64,000 nucleotides of DNA, from positions 2,501-66,500 of the forward strand of contig CAJQUW010015338.1 in NCBI GenBank assembly GCA_907163375.1, in the 5' to 3' direction. The DNA comes from Prostheceraeus crozeri (lineage: Eukaryota; Platyhelminthes; Polycladida; Euryleptidae). The translations under genes were made by a program, and so were the position numbers. Below the pieces are notes generated by a model. The model worked only from the letters and a program-made list of their open reading frames with translations, had not been told where the DNA came from and searched no databases. Shown here one piece after another: positions 1 to 11,644 of the stretch (position 1 is the stretch's first letter; each line of letters starts with the position of its first letter).

Positions 1-2755
1 ACTGTTGCTTGACTCTCTTCATTTGATATAAGTCCTTCTATATTTTGATTAAACAATTTTATAAATTGATCTTTTTCTTCTAGATTTAAAATTTTTAAAT
101 AACCATAATCATCAGGATTTACTTTCTTATTATAACATTTAACATATCTATCACCTAAAACTGATGAAACACCACCTCTAATTCCAGATTCAAAAAATAA
201 TAATTTATCATATGTATTTTCTTTATAATGTTTAAGTTTAAGGGACTTTGTCCTAGAGACATCGGCTTGAACACCAGTATGTTTCAATCCTGCTAACCAT
301 GTTAAACCTGGTGTAGAATAACAATAACATGGATCTATTCCATAATATTCTAAAAACATGTCACGAAAGTTTTCAAAAAGATCAGCAAGGATTAATACAT
401 CTATCTGTAGATATTTCATTGTATAATCATACATTGTTTTACAATTTAACTCTCTCCAATTCTTTTCAGCTTCTGCATAGTCTTCTTCAGATAATTGTGA
501 TTGTTTTAATGTTGATTTAAATTTATTTATTGGAGGAAGTTTTTGTTCTTTCATTATTTCATTTATTCTATTTATATCTCCAGTTATATATTCATACGGA
601 AATATTCCTTTTAAAGGTTTTAAATTATATTTATTTAATATTTTACATTGTTCAGGTTTCAAAGTTTTTCCCATAACATCTAATGAATAAGGAGTAAAAA
701 ATCTAAATGCATCTAAAATTCTAATACAACCTAATTGCATTGAAAAATATTCTTCTTCTGTTTTACATAGTACATTTATTTGTTGTTGTAATTTTTTAGA
801 TGAAAATAAATCTTTCATTACTAAATGAAAATCATATTTAGAACCATTGTAGAAATATAAAGGAACAAAGGTATATTTAAATTTATTAGCATTAAGATTA
901 CAAGAATTATGTGCTGCACCTCTATATAATCCATTTAGATGATCATGATCTTTTACTTTATCAATATATTTGCCATTCTTATAATTTTTGTAAATTCTTT
1001 TCCACAGTAATAACAATTTGTTTCATTAACAAAATTAATTTTTTCTTCATCCGTTAATGGAAGCATTGGTATATTTGTTTCAAGCAATTGTGAAAAACGT
1101 CCTTGTAATTCTTCTACTTTCTTTGTAAACATTTCTGAACTATCTTCACCATAGTATTGATAATATTCTGATTTAAATAATTCAGGATAATTTGAATGAA
1201 TGTACATTCCCCAACATAATGGTTTTTGTTCAAATAAATATTTTTCTTTACTTTGTTCAGGTGCACTTTTTTCATATTTATAAACCGAAGGTTCTAGGGC
1301 TTGGCCCGTACAATTATCAGAATTTTGTGTCATGTTAACATTATATGCTTCGAAATCACAATAACTAGTAAAGGGTACTTTATTTTTCAAATAATGTCTA
1401 TTATATATTAAATAATCATCTTTAGGAAAAGTATTTTCAACTGCTTCATTTTGTTGGCAATTATCCAAATGTCTATTCATTTCTTCTTTAGTTCTATAGC
1501 TCGTCATACATTGCAGACAGGGAAAATTAGCATTATCTGAAGTTTTTGTAAATATAGAAACATCTTTACACAATATAAAATGACCCTGATAATATAATAT
1601 ATTCGCTTGTGCTGATTGTTTTGTTTGTTTTAATTTTTCAAATTTATCTTGATATATTTCATGTGTTAAATCAATTTGTCTTTGCAAATCTTTTTCAGAC
1701 TGTTGATAATTTTGATTTAATATTTGTAGCTGTTGTTCATATTCTTTATTATATTGTTCTTTATATTGGTGTTGACATTTTTTTAAACATTCATTTAATT
1801 CTTTATTGTCTTCATTATTTAATTCTTTATTGTCTTTATTTAATTCTTGAATCGTTTCTATCTTATTTTGATATTTATGGTGATGTTCTTGTAGTAACAT
1901 TTTTAATTGTTGAATATAATCTGTTTTACAATTTTGTAAAATTTTATTTAAATTTTGTAATTTTTGTTGATATTCTAAAGATGAAGATAAATAATCGGAA
2001 TCATAATCATAATTATAATTACGTCCTTTATAATTATTATGATTAATCATTATTGGTGATAATGTTTTAACAATTTGAAATTTTTCAGTACATATTATAT
2101 TTCCTTGGTAAAAAATATCATGATGCATGTAATCTCCTCTATCATTATAAACTATTTCTGATGGACATGAATTTTTATTATTCAAATAAAATTTTTTTGA
2201 ATCTGTGTTAAATGGAGTAATATCACCAATAGAAACATAATTCACATTTAATTCAAAAACATTTACTTCTATTAAATTTTTATTCTTTTTATGAAACTTT
2301 ATTAACCTATTATAATCATATGGAAATTCATCTAATCCATCAGAGAGATCAAATTCATTTATGTATTCTTCTTTATTATAATGTCTTAGTCTTTCTTTGT
2401 GATATTCTGCAGGATGTAAATGTGCTATAATACTCCACAGAAAACAATAATCATCTTCATTTTTTATGTTAATTATTTGTGGTGAACTGAAAGGTAAAGG
2501 AACATAACTACCACCAGTATTATTTTTATATTTATCAATTACTATTTTCTTAGATAGTATTTTAACAAATCTCCAACCAGATTCACGTAACTGGGCTTCA
2601 ATTATACAATTTTCTAATTTTTTTATCATCGATTCAAATATGGGTTGTATATCATTTACATTATGAATTTCTTGTGAATTTGTAAAATGTCCTTGTATTA
2701 TTTCTTCAGGAATTCCATCAGGTCCATTTTTTGTATAAAGTACTTCTAGATTCAT
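1..2755 (-). CDS. Family-B DNA polymerase, N-terminal and exonuclease part (element gene, fossil)
   Basis: This is the replicative polymerase of the element described above. The upstream part holds a domain of unknown role common to such proteins, then a Gln/Glu/Lys-rich coiled coil (about 1650-1990). A C2H2-like finger follows (about 1465-1530, CLQC...H...C pattern). Next comes the 3'-5' exonuclease signature CDFEAYN near 1350, with the Asp-X-Glu pair expected of motif Exo I in family-B polymerases. A further cysteine pair (CYYC) lies near 1010. Polymerase-type similarity extends to the left edge, so the palm domain with its catalytic aspartates should lie outside the window. As a fossil it is described only at this level. 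Confidence 0.7.
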
Positions 2756-2868
2756 ATAACATTTGTAAGATTTCTTAAATATTTTGAAAAAGTTTGTTAA
2801 TACATTATAAGAAGTTTCATCGGTTTCATTATGTTCAACCGATTCATTAAATAAATATTTTATATCTG

Positions 2869-3201
2869 TTACAGGTTCATCGGTTTTTTAGTTTCAGCAA
2901 ATTCATCTATTTCGTTAAATTCATCAGTATCGCTAAATAAACACCTTCCATCTGGTATGGACTCATCTTCAATATTAAAAAATTTTTTATATTCCGAATG
3001 GGAATAATCATCAAACATTTTTTTAACTTTTATATCAGTAGGCAATGTTTCTAGATAGTTTTTATAATTATTTAATTTTAATATAATTCCTTCATCAACT
3101 CGATCTACATTTCGTAAATGCAATTTACTTTGTAAATGAGATTGATAACTTCTTTTTGTTTGCAACTTTTTTTTACATAAGTTACAATAAAACTTTTCCA
3201 T
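2869..3201 (-). CDS. Small C2H2 zinc-finger protein of the same element (fossil)
   Basis: This 110-residue reading frame begins with a clear C2H2 finger: FYCNLCKKKLQTKRSYQSHL, with the second zinc-binding His following in LQSKLH. An acidic C-terminal half follows. It lies directly upstream of the polymerase in the same orientation and shares its AT-rich codon use, so it is most likely a DNA-binding accessory protein of the element. I cannot name a family beyond the finger itself. Confidence 0.55.
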   Translation of the reverse strand: MEKFYCNLCKKKLQTKRSYQSHLQSKLHLRNVDRVDEGIILKLNNYKNYLETLPTDIKVKKMFDDYSHSEYKKFFNIEDESIPDGRCLFSDTDEFNEIDEFAETKKPMNL

Positions 3202-3339
3202 TTTTTGTTTTTGAAAGAAAAAATTTGTGTTTTAATTTTAGATATAAACATTCTAATATCTTGAGAGTTATTATATATTATTATATATTTCACGTTCTTT
3301 AGTTATTTTATTTTCTTTATCATATTAAGTTTTATCATA

Positions 3340-3982
3340 TTAAGTTTTATCATATAATGTCTTATCATATAACGTTTTACCAAAAGATAATTTAAATTTA
3401 TTTTCACTAACTATTGATTCTTCATCATCATAAATTGATTCATCAACATCATAAATTACACTTTTTGGAATTGGATGCCATTCTCTTATTGGAATATCTA
3501 ACTCTAAATTACATTTTTTTATCTGATAATAATATAATAGAGAAAAATATTGTTCTTTGCTCTCTTTTGGAAAATTTAATAACACCACCATAATCTGAAT
3601 CATTTTTAGTTTTTATTAAAGATGATAAAATTTTAAATTGATTAGATGTAAATCCTAATTTAAATTTTGTAGACCCGACACATAGTTGTCTAACAGTATC
3701 TTCAACTATACCATCATTATTATTTTCAATTGTAAGAAAATGAAATTTAGATAAATTTTGATTATATGTAGTATCAATATCATGTACATCAGTATGAGAT
3801 ATAAATTTTTCTTCACTTACATTTTTGTAATTACTTATATTTTTATAATCTTTTTTACCATTTACACCTTTTTCAGATGTTTCAGAATCATCATCATCTT
3901 TGTCAGATTCTTCAATATGATTCAGAGGATTATTATGATTATGATTATGGTCATTGTTAATAGTATAAGGTGTTGTCCACAT
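3340..3982 (-). CDS. Acidic Asn/Asp-rich protein of the element (fossil), unknown function
   Basis: The reading begins near 3982 with a His/Asn-rich and then Asp/Glu-rich segment and continues through a more conserved-looking part ending near 3340, which includes the phrase LDIPIREWHPIPKSVIYD. I recall similar wording next to family-B polymerases of invertebrate mobile elements, but I know of no assigned function. Orientation and base composition tie it to the polymerase and the zinc-finger gene. Confidence 0.4.
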
Positions 3983-3990
3983 ATAAATTT

Positions 3991-4733
3991 TCTCTTGTTC
4001 TGATAACCCATTTATATAGATTTTAATAAATTAATATTTAAATTTGGATATTATCCTATATAAGTATCATCATCATATCGTTGGGTCATTTTAATGTTTC
4101 TTGTGGAGAATTGGGTGAATCTTTTTTAGTCGGGACATAATATTTCTATGTTAGGTTTTGTTTACTCCTCTAGCGGGTTGTATTGTTGGGGGTGGGCCTT
4201 ATTATTAGTTGAATATGGGGGTGGGGGAATAAGTGGGTTTAGGGGGGTTAGTTGGACTAGTGTGGGAGATATTTGGGTATTTAGTTGAGGGGCGTGCCTT
4301 TGACTGTATGCGAGTGGTGATCAAGGCTGTATGTAACAATGATACTGTGGTGGCTCCTATAAGTTAAGGGAGGAGGGTGGGTAGAGTCTGTGGCTTCTTA
4401 TGGAGTCACTGAAGGTCTTGTGACTGTATAGTGGGGTAGTTAGGGTGATCCGGGGATAAAAAGACATTGGTGTGGGGAGTGTGTTGGTTTAAGGGTGGCG
4501 GGGGGGCGTTAGTGGGATGAGGGGTGGCATTATAGTTGTGGTTATCGCGGGTATGGGTGGTGGTGGTGGTGATTTTCTGGGTGGGGATTTGACAGGGGTG
4601 AGCGGAGTTGTGTTGTTGGTGTTTGTGGTGTTTGGTTTGGTTGTGTGTTTTTGGGTTGGTGGTTTGGGGTTTTTTTGGTGGTTTTGTTTGTTCGTGTGGG
4701 GGTTTTAATTGGGGGTTGTTGTTTTTTTTTTGC
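3991..4733. other. G/T-enriched entry zone before the G/T-only tract
   Basis: No gene is seen. From about 4120 the plus strand becomes rich in G and T with falling A and C, including runs such as GGGGGTGGGGG near 4220 and 4560. The last A before the pure tract is at 4708 and the last C at 4733. The change is gradual over some 600 bases rather than a sharp junction. Confidence 0.8.
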
Positions 4734-7700
4734 TGTTTTGTTGTGTTGGTTTTGTTTGTTTTTGGTGTTTGTTGTTTGTTGTGTGTTTTGTGTTTGTGTT
4801 TGTTTGTTTGTGTTTTGTTTTTTGTTGTTGTTTGTTTGTTTTTGGTTTGTGTTGTTTGTTGTTTTTTTTGTGTTGTTTTTGTGTTTGGTTTTGTTTTGTT
4901 GTGTTTGTTGTTGTTTTTGTTTTGTTTGTGTTGTTTGTGTTTTTTGTTTTGGTTGTTTGTGTTTTGTGTTTGTTTTTTTGTGTTTGTTGTGGTTGTTTTG
5001 TTTGTTGTGTTTGTTTTGTTGGTTTTTGTTTGTTTGTGGTTTTGTTTGTTGTTTTTGTTGTTTGTTTGTTTGTGTTTGGTGTTGTTTGTTTTTGTTTTTG
5101 TTTTTGTTTGTGTTTGTTTGTGGTGTTTGTTGTTTTGTGTTGTGTTTTGTGGGTTGTGTTTTGTTTGTGTTTGTTTTTGTTGTTTTGTTGTTGTTTTTTG
5201 TTTGTTGTTTGTTTTGTTTTTGTTTTGGTTGTTTTGTTGTTGTTTTTTGTTGTTTTGTTTTTGTGTTGTGTTTGTTTTGTTGTTTGTTTGTTGTGTTTTT
5301 TGTTGTTTTGTTGTGTTTTTTGTTGTTTGTTGTGTTTTTTTGTTTGTTGTTGTTTTGTGTTGTTTTTTGTGTTGTTGTTTTGTTGTGTTGTGTGTTTGTT
5401 GTTTTTTGTTTGTTTGTTTGTGTTTTGTTGTTTTTGTGGTTGTTTTTGTTTGTTTTGTTGTTTGTGTTGTTTTGTTTTGTTTTTGTTGTTTGTTTTTTGT
5501 TGTTTTTGTGTTTGTTTTGTTTGTTGGTTTTTGTTTGTGTTTGTGTTGTTGTGTTGTTTTTGTGTTTGGTTTTTGTTGTTTGTGTTGTTTTGTTTGTTTT
5601 GTTGTTGTTTTGTTGTTTTTTGTGTTGTTTTGTTTTTGGTTTGTTTTGTTTGTGTTGTTTTGTTTGTTTGGTTGTGTTTTTGTGTTTTGTTGTTTTGTTT
5701 TTGTTTTGTTTGTTGTTTTGTGTTGTTTTTGTTTGTTTGTTGTTTGTGTTTTGTTTTGTTGTGTTTTTGTTTTGTGTTTGTGTTGTGTTTTTTTGTTTGT
5801 TGTTTGTTGTTGTTGTTTTGTTGTGTTGTGTGTTTTGTGTTTGTTGTTTGTTTTGTTTTGTTGTTTGTTTGTGTTGTTGTTTGTGTTGTTTGTTTTGTGG
5901 TTTGTTTGTTGTTGTTGTTTTTTTGTTTGTTTTGTTGGTTTTGTTTGTTTGTTGTTTTGTGTTGTTGTTGTTTTGTTTTTGTGTTGTTTGTGTTTTGTTT
6001 TGGTTGTTTGTTTTTGTTGTTGTTTGTTTTTTTTGTTTTGTTTGTTTGTTTTGTGTTTTGTTTGTTTGTTGTTTGTGTTTTGTTTGTTGTTTTGTTTTTG
6101 TTTGTTGTTTTGTTTGTTTTGTTTGTTTTTGTGGTTGTTTGTGTTGTTTGTTTTGTTTTGTTGTTTTTGTTGTTTTTGTTGTGTTTTTGTTTGTTGTTTG
6201 TTTTGTTTTTGTTTTGTTTGTTTGTTGTGTTGTGTTTGTTGTGTTGTTTGTGTTGTTGTTTGTTTTGTTGTGTTGTGTTTTTGTGTTTGTTTGTTGTTTT
6301 GTTTGTTTTGTTGTTTTTTGTTGTTGTTGTTTGTTGTTTTTGTTTTGTTTGTTGTTTTTGTGTTGTTTGTGTTTTTTGTTTGTTGTTTTGTTTGTTGTTT
6401 TGTTGTGTGTTTTTGTTGTTTGTTGTTTGTTTTTGTTTGTTTTTTGTGTTTGTTTTGTGTGTTTTTGTTTTGGTTTGTTTTGTTGTTTGTGTTTGTTGTT
6501 TGTTGTTTGTTGGTTTTGTTGTTTTGTTTTGTGTTGTTTTGTGTTTGTTGTTTTTTTGTTGTTGTGTTTTTTGGTTTTGTTTGTTTTGTGTTTTTTTTGT
6601 TGTTGTTTGTGTTTTGTTGTGTTTGTTGTTGGTTTTTTTGTTTGTGTTTTGTGTTGTTTTTTGTTTGTTTGTGTTGTTTTGTTTTTGTTTTTGTTTGTGT
6701 TTTGTTTTTGTTTGTTTTTTGTTTTGTTTGTTTTTGTTTGTGTTTTTTGTTTTGTTGTTGTTTTTGTTTGTTGTTGTTTTTGTTTGTTTGTTTTGTTGTT
6801 TGTTTTTTGTGGTTTTGTTTTGTTTGTTTGTTTTGTTTTTGTTTTGTTTTTGTTGTTGTTTGTTGTGTGTTGTTTGTTTTGTTGTTTTGTGTTGTGTTGT
6901 TTTTTTGTTTTTTGTTTTGTGTTTTGTGTGTTGTGTTTTGTGTTTGTTGTGTTGTTTTTTTGTGTTGTTTTTTGTTGTGTTTGTGTTTGTTTGTGTTTTT
7001 TGTTGTTTGTTTTGTTTGTTGTTTGTTTGTGTTTTGTGTTGGTGTTTTGTTTGTTTTGTGTTTTGTTTTGTTTTTGTGTTGTTTTTTTTTTGTGTTGTTT
7101 GTTGTTTTTGTTTTGTTGTTTTTGTGTTTTGTGTTTTGTTTTGTTTGTGTTTTTTGTTGTGTTTGTTTTGTGTTTTTGTTGTTTTGTTGTTTTGTTTTTG
7201 TTTTGTGTTGTTTGTTTTTGTGTTTGTTTTGTTTTTGTGTTTTGGTTGTTTTTGTTTTGTTGTTTTTGTTTTGTTTTTGTGTTTTGTGTTTTGTTTGTGT
7301 TTGTTTTTGTTGTTTGTGTTTTGTTTTTGTTTGTTGTTTGTTGTTTTTGTTGTGTTTTTGTTTGTTGTGTTTTGTTGTTTTGTTGTTTTTTTTGTTTTGT
7401 TGTTTGTTTGTTGTGTTTTTTGTGTTTGGTTTTTGTGTTGTTTTTGTTGTGTTGTGTTTTGTTTTGGTTGTGTTTTTTTTTGTTTTTGTTGTTTTGTTGT
7501 TGTGTTTTTGTTTTTGTTTTGTTTGTTTGTTTTTGTTGTTTTGTTTTTGTTTTGTTGTTTTTTTGTGTTGTGTTTGTGTTTTGTTTTTGTTTGTTTTGTT
7601 TGTGTTGTTTTTGTTGTTTGTGGTTGTGTTTGTGTTTTGTTTTGTTGTTTTTGTGTTGTTTGTTTTTTTTGTTTGTTGTGTTTTTGTGTTTGTTTTTGTG

Positions 7701-8786
7701 TTGTTTTGTTTTGTTGTGTTTGTTGTTTTTTGTTGTGTTTTGTTTTTGTGTTTTTTTTGTTTTGTTTGTGTTGTTTTGTTGTTGTGTTTGTTTTTTTGTG
7801 TTGTTTGTTTGTTTTTTGTGTTTTGTTTGTTTGTTGTTTTTGTTGTTTTTTTGTTTTTTTTGTTTTTTGTTGTTTTGTGTTTTTGTTTTTTTGTTTTTGT
7901 TTGTTTGTTTTGTTGTTTGTTTTTGTTTGTTTTTTTTGTTTGTTTGTTTTTTGTTTTTGTTGTTTTTTGTTTGTTTGTTTGTTTTTTTGTGTTTTTGTTT
8001 TGTGTTTTTGTTGTGTTTTTTTGTTTGTGTTTTGTTTGTTGTTTTTGTTTGTTTTTTTGTTTTTTTGTTTTGTTGTTGTTTTTGTTTGTTTGTTTTGTGT
8101 TTTTGTTTGTTTTGTGTTTTTTGTTTGTTGTGGGTTTTGTTGTGTTTGTTTTGTGTTTTTGTTTTGTTTTTTGTTTGTTGTTTTTGTTTTTTGTTGTTTT
8201 TTTGTTTTGTTGTGTTTTGTTTTTGTGTTGTTGTTTTTTTTTTTTTGTTTGTTGTTGTTTTTTGTTGTTTGTTGTTTGTTGTTTTTTTTGTTGTGTTTTG
8301 TTTTTTTGTTGTTTGTTTTGTTGTTTTTTTTGTTTGTTTTGTTGTTTTGTTTTTGTTTTTTTGTTGTTTTTTGTTTTGTTTTTGTTGTTTTTTGTTGTTG
8401 TTTTTGTTGTTTGTTTGTTTTTGTTTTGTTTGTTTGTTTTGTTGTTGTTTGGTTTTTTTGGTTTGTTTGTTTGTTTTTGTTGTTTGTTTTGTTTGTTTTT
8501 TGTTGTGTTTGTTTTGTTTTGTTTTTGTTGGTTTTGTTTTGTTGTTTGTTTTGTTTTTTTTTGTTTGGTTTTTTGTTTTTTGTTTTTGTGTTGTTTTTGT
8601 GTTGTTTGTTTTGTTTGTTGGTTTGTTTTTTTGGTTTTTTGTGGTTTGTTTTTTGTGTTTGTTTTTTGTGTGTTTTGTTGTTTTGTGTTTTTTGGTGTTT
8701 TGTTGTTTTTGTGTGTTGGGTTTGTTTTGTTTTTGTTTGTTTTTTTTTTTGTTGTTTTTTTTGTTTGTTGGTGTTTTTTTTTTTTT
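4734..8786. repeat. 4,053-base tract of only G and T on the plus strand
   Basis: Every base from 4734 to 8786 is G or T. The next A is at 8787 and the next C at 8901. There is no fixed period: short T runs of one to about five (up to 13) are separated by single or paired G. T predominates, and G thins from left to right (19, 18 and 13 G in the 60-base lines at 4741, 6241 and 8221). All three forward frames are open only because every stop codon needs A. The resulting proteins contain just Phe, Leu, Cys, Trp, Val and Gly and should not be annotated. Origin is unresolved: sequencing or assembly artefact, degenerate simple repeat, or untemplated synthesis. Confidence 0.95.
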
Positions 8787-9760
8787 ATTGTTTTTGTTGT
8801 TTTGTTTTTGTTTTTGTTTTTTTTGGTGGTTTTGTTGTTGATTGTGTTTGTGTGGTTGTTTGGTTTTTGTTGGGTGGTTGTGGGTGGTGGGTTTGTTGTG
8901 CGGTTGTTTGTTTTCTGTTATTTTTTGTGTGTGATTGGTTTCGGTTGATATTTTGATTTTTTGGCTGGTTTTGTGTGGTCTGATTAGTTGTGTTAGGAGT
9001 AATTTGTAGTGAGGCTTGTAGTGTTTTTGTTGGTGTTATGGTATGGTAGTTGGGTTTAGTATTATGCTGTGTTTAGTTTGTATTTTTAGGAATGTATATT
9101 AGTTGAGTTGTATATGAAGAGAAAATGGAGGATTTGAATCAGGGAATGTATATAGTAATTTTAATTATAATAAGATAAATGATTTAATATAGTATATATA
9201 TTAATTTAAGATAATATTAATAATAAATTAATGACTCGAAAATAAATATTTTATAGATGAAATAAGTAATGAATAATAAATTAAATTTTTTGATATTGGA
9301 AATAAAAATTAAACATAAATATAAATGTGAAATTCAATTCAAATTTAATAAAATAATTTTAATTATAAATTATTATATAATTATTATATAATAATATAAA
9401 TTTTATAAATTATAATAATATTAATAAATAATAAAATGATAGAACAATATTAATGTCAATAATCAAAGTCAATAATATATATAAAAAGATTATAATAAAA
9501 ATATAGTAAATAAGATAAACTATAATTAAATGTTAATTTATGTATGGTCAATATAGTAAATAGAAAAATATCATAAAAGAAATAATAAGAAATAATATAA
9601 AATTTATAGAATTAAATAAAAATTATAAAAATTAGTATTATAAAATTAATATATAAATAATAAGAAGAAATATATAAAATTACAAATTAATAAGAAGGTA
9701 AAAATAATTAAGAAATAAAATTTTATATAAAGAATTGATAATATGAACAAAAAAAAATAA
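8787..9760. other. C-depleted exit zone: G/T-rich, then A/T-rich low-complexity DNA
   Basis: From 8787 to about 9110 the plus strand is still mostly G and T with a few A. From about 9120 to 9760 it turns into A/T low-complexity sequence with few G and only about fifteen C. Ordinary host-like sequence starts abruptly near 9761. No gene is seen. Confidence 0.8.
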
Positions 9761-11417
9761 ATGGAAAGTATAATAAAGAAGACATGGTTGATTGCAGGAC
9801 GACGAATTCACTCGTTCTCGACACAGCCTTTTGTGGTGCTCCTGCCTGAAAAGATGCTCATGTTCATTGTAAAAACGAAAAGTCTCGTTGAGAGCTGTTT
9901 TCGATTCTTCCTACCACATTTTCTGCATACGTTGCGTACGTCTTGGTCAGAGGATTCATATCGTGGTCAGTGACCGTGTTGTATCGGAAATATGTCATCG
10001 ATTTAAGGTTTTCATTCCACGTTGAATGCACGCATCATTTGAATATCACGGGAGATACACGAGGAGCCTTTTTGTCCTGGGAATTCTTGAAACGGCGCCG
10101 GATGTCATCGGTGAGCCATCACTCTCCATGACAGCACCGCCACCCATGCGGGAAAGAAAGGAAAGAACCTGTTTGATGTCCGCTGGACATTTTCTCACTT
10201 ATACTAACTACCATTCACTAATACTAACCAGTTGGCGTTCATTGACCGAAGACTTCAATCCTCATGATTTATTCGACAGAGATGTTGGATGAGGAGGACG
10301 ATTTAGAGAGCATTTCATTCTCGCAGTCAGGAGTCAGAGCGGTCATAAGCGGATTCAAAATTCAAAAACGACTCCAGACCTCATGTCGTCTTGACGGTAT
10401 TAACAAAAGGTAATTTGCGTGTGATAGGACTAGAGTTGATGTGAGTTTAACGAATTTCAGTTTCCCTCACTAGCGAATTCGATATTTAAAAAACGTGATA
10501 GCAGGAGAAGCTTAGCAGTTAGCTTATCTTATGTAATAGGCCTGTGGTCATTTCTGAGAACTTGGATTTGAACGCCAATATTTCTTTACAAAAATAGTTT
10601 TTCATCATTCTACTTATTACTGTATAGCAATAGACAGACTAGTAATACAAATCGTCTCAGAGGTGTAGGTTTATGCCGAGATCATAAAATGCGATCCGAA
10701 ATCGCGAAATGTTGTGACTAGTGGAATCATGGTTCGATAGATCCGGTCGGAGTTCCTACTCATCAACAATTGTTTTAGACAGGTGGCGTGTAAAAAGAGA
10801 GCCGCAAGAGATGCTTGTGCAGCCCTTTAAGGTTGTCTCGTAGTTGACTTACTTGAATGATGCAACGAAACAGACTATCTGAAATCACAACTACTTTGAA
10901 AAACTCATTACCGGGTAACAATTCAATAGTCCATTCCAAGAGTCTGGTAGGCATTCATAGACGCTAAATTCTCCACGATTCTCGACGTACGTGTATGTCT
11001 GTTGCACAAATCAATCTAATCACTTCTGATTTTTATCACAGAATGAAACTTGCGGCCCTTGAGGCTCATTGAATCCATCATGTGTCTCGCAACTAAAGTA
11101 ATTTGTACATCCCTGTTATAGGCCGCGAATTTGTAAGTTCATCATTGTGAAATGTAAGAACACATCACATTTTGCAGAGCTGACAATCTCAACATGTCTG
11201 TTGAATCTCAAAGTAGAGAAATCATCAGTCACCAGCTGTTTTCTCAACATATTGTAAGTTGTTCTTTTATAGAGAACAAGTGTTGCTTAATGGAAAACAA
11301 AAGGCGCAATGTCGAACATTTTTTTGATATTTCAAAGCAGGTAGATACCGTTTGATGTGCATATAACAGCAGAATGAAATGAAATAAACGATAGATCAAA
11401 GTACCATGCAAAAGATG
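9761..11417. other. Host-like DNA without a recognisable gene
   Basis: Balanced composition returns here. Short open stretches at 9761-9973 and 10026-10292 have no family features I recognise. A host exon cannot be excluded around 10030-10130, where a GTGAGC donor-like site follows a GC-richer stretch. Confidence 0.5.
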
Positions 11418-11486
11418 TGCGGCAGGATTCGAACCTGCGACCCAGATCTACTAGACCTCCGCTCCACCAACTGAGCTACATGCCGC
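11418..11486 (-). tRNA. tRNA-Thr(AGT)-like sequence, four bases short; tRNA pseudogene or SINE head
   Basis: The minus strand has a box-A-like TAGCTCAGTTGG, an anticodon loop CTAGTAG (U33, anticodon AGT, Thr), and a perfect box B and T-loop GGTTCGAATCC in a GCAGG/CCTGC stem. A TTTT run follows the 3' end by a few bases. The only acceptor pairing I can make is GCGGCA with TGCCGC, but the 3' strand of that helix overlaps the T stem, leaving 69 bases instead of about 73. A normal cloverleaf therefore does not close. It may be transcribed by Pol III but is probably not a working tRNA. Confidence 0.6.
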
Positions 11487-11644
11487 TTACATTCAAGTGT
11501 CAATTGGCGGGATGAAACCTCATCGCCACACATCAGATGTCACAGCAATTATAGCAATTATGATCAATCAATGGACATTTGTCATTAAACATTGTCATAA
11601 AACTCGTCGTACATCACTTTTTTGCTTTTTACAACACGATGTAA

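Larger units (their letters stand above)
1..3990 (-). mobile_element. Fossil of a self-replicating element with family-B DNA polymerase (Polinton/Maverick or kin), cut by window edge
   Basis: The minus strand carries three adjacent protein-coding parts in one orientation: an acidic protein (about 3340-3982), a small C2H2 zinc-finger protein (2869-3201) and a large family-B DNA polymerase that starts near 2755 and continues past the left edge. Base and codon use are far more AT-rich than the host DNA after 9.7 kb, with Asn, Lys, Ile and Gln dominating. The polymerase and small zinc-finger companions fit Polinton/Maverick-type or other protein-primed elements. No integrase, packaging ATPase, protease or capsid gene lies inside the window, so the family is inferred. 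The copy looks old and broken, with a few interruptions, and no terminal repeat is visible. Confidence 0.7.

Noticed and set aside
1609-2046. Forward frame opposite the polymerase fossil
   Set aside because: It is antisense to the Gln/Lys-rich coiled-coil region and shows no independent features.
4608-8956. Three overlapping forward reading frames of about 1,400 codons each
   Set aside because: They exist only because the tract lacks A and so cannot form stop codons; the products use six amino acids and are not proteins.
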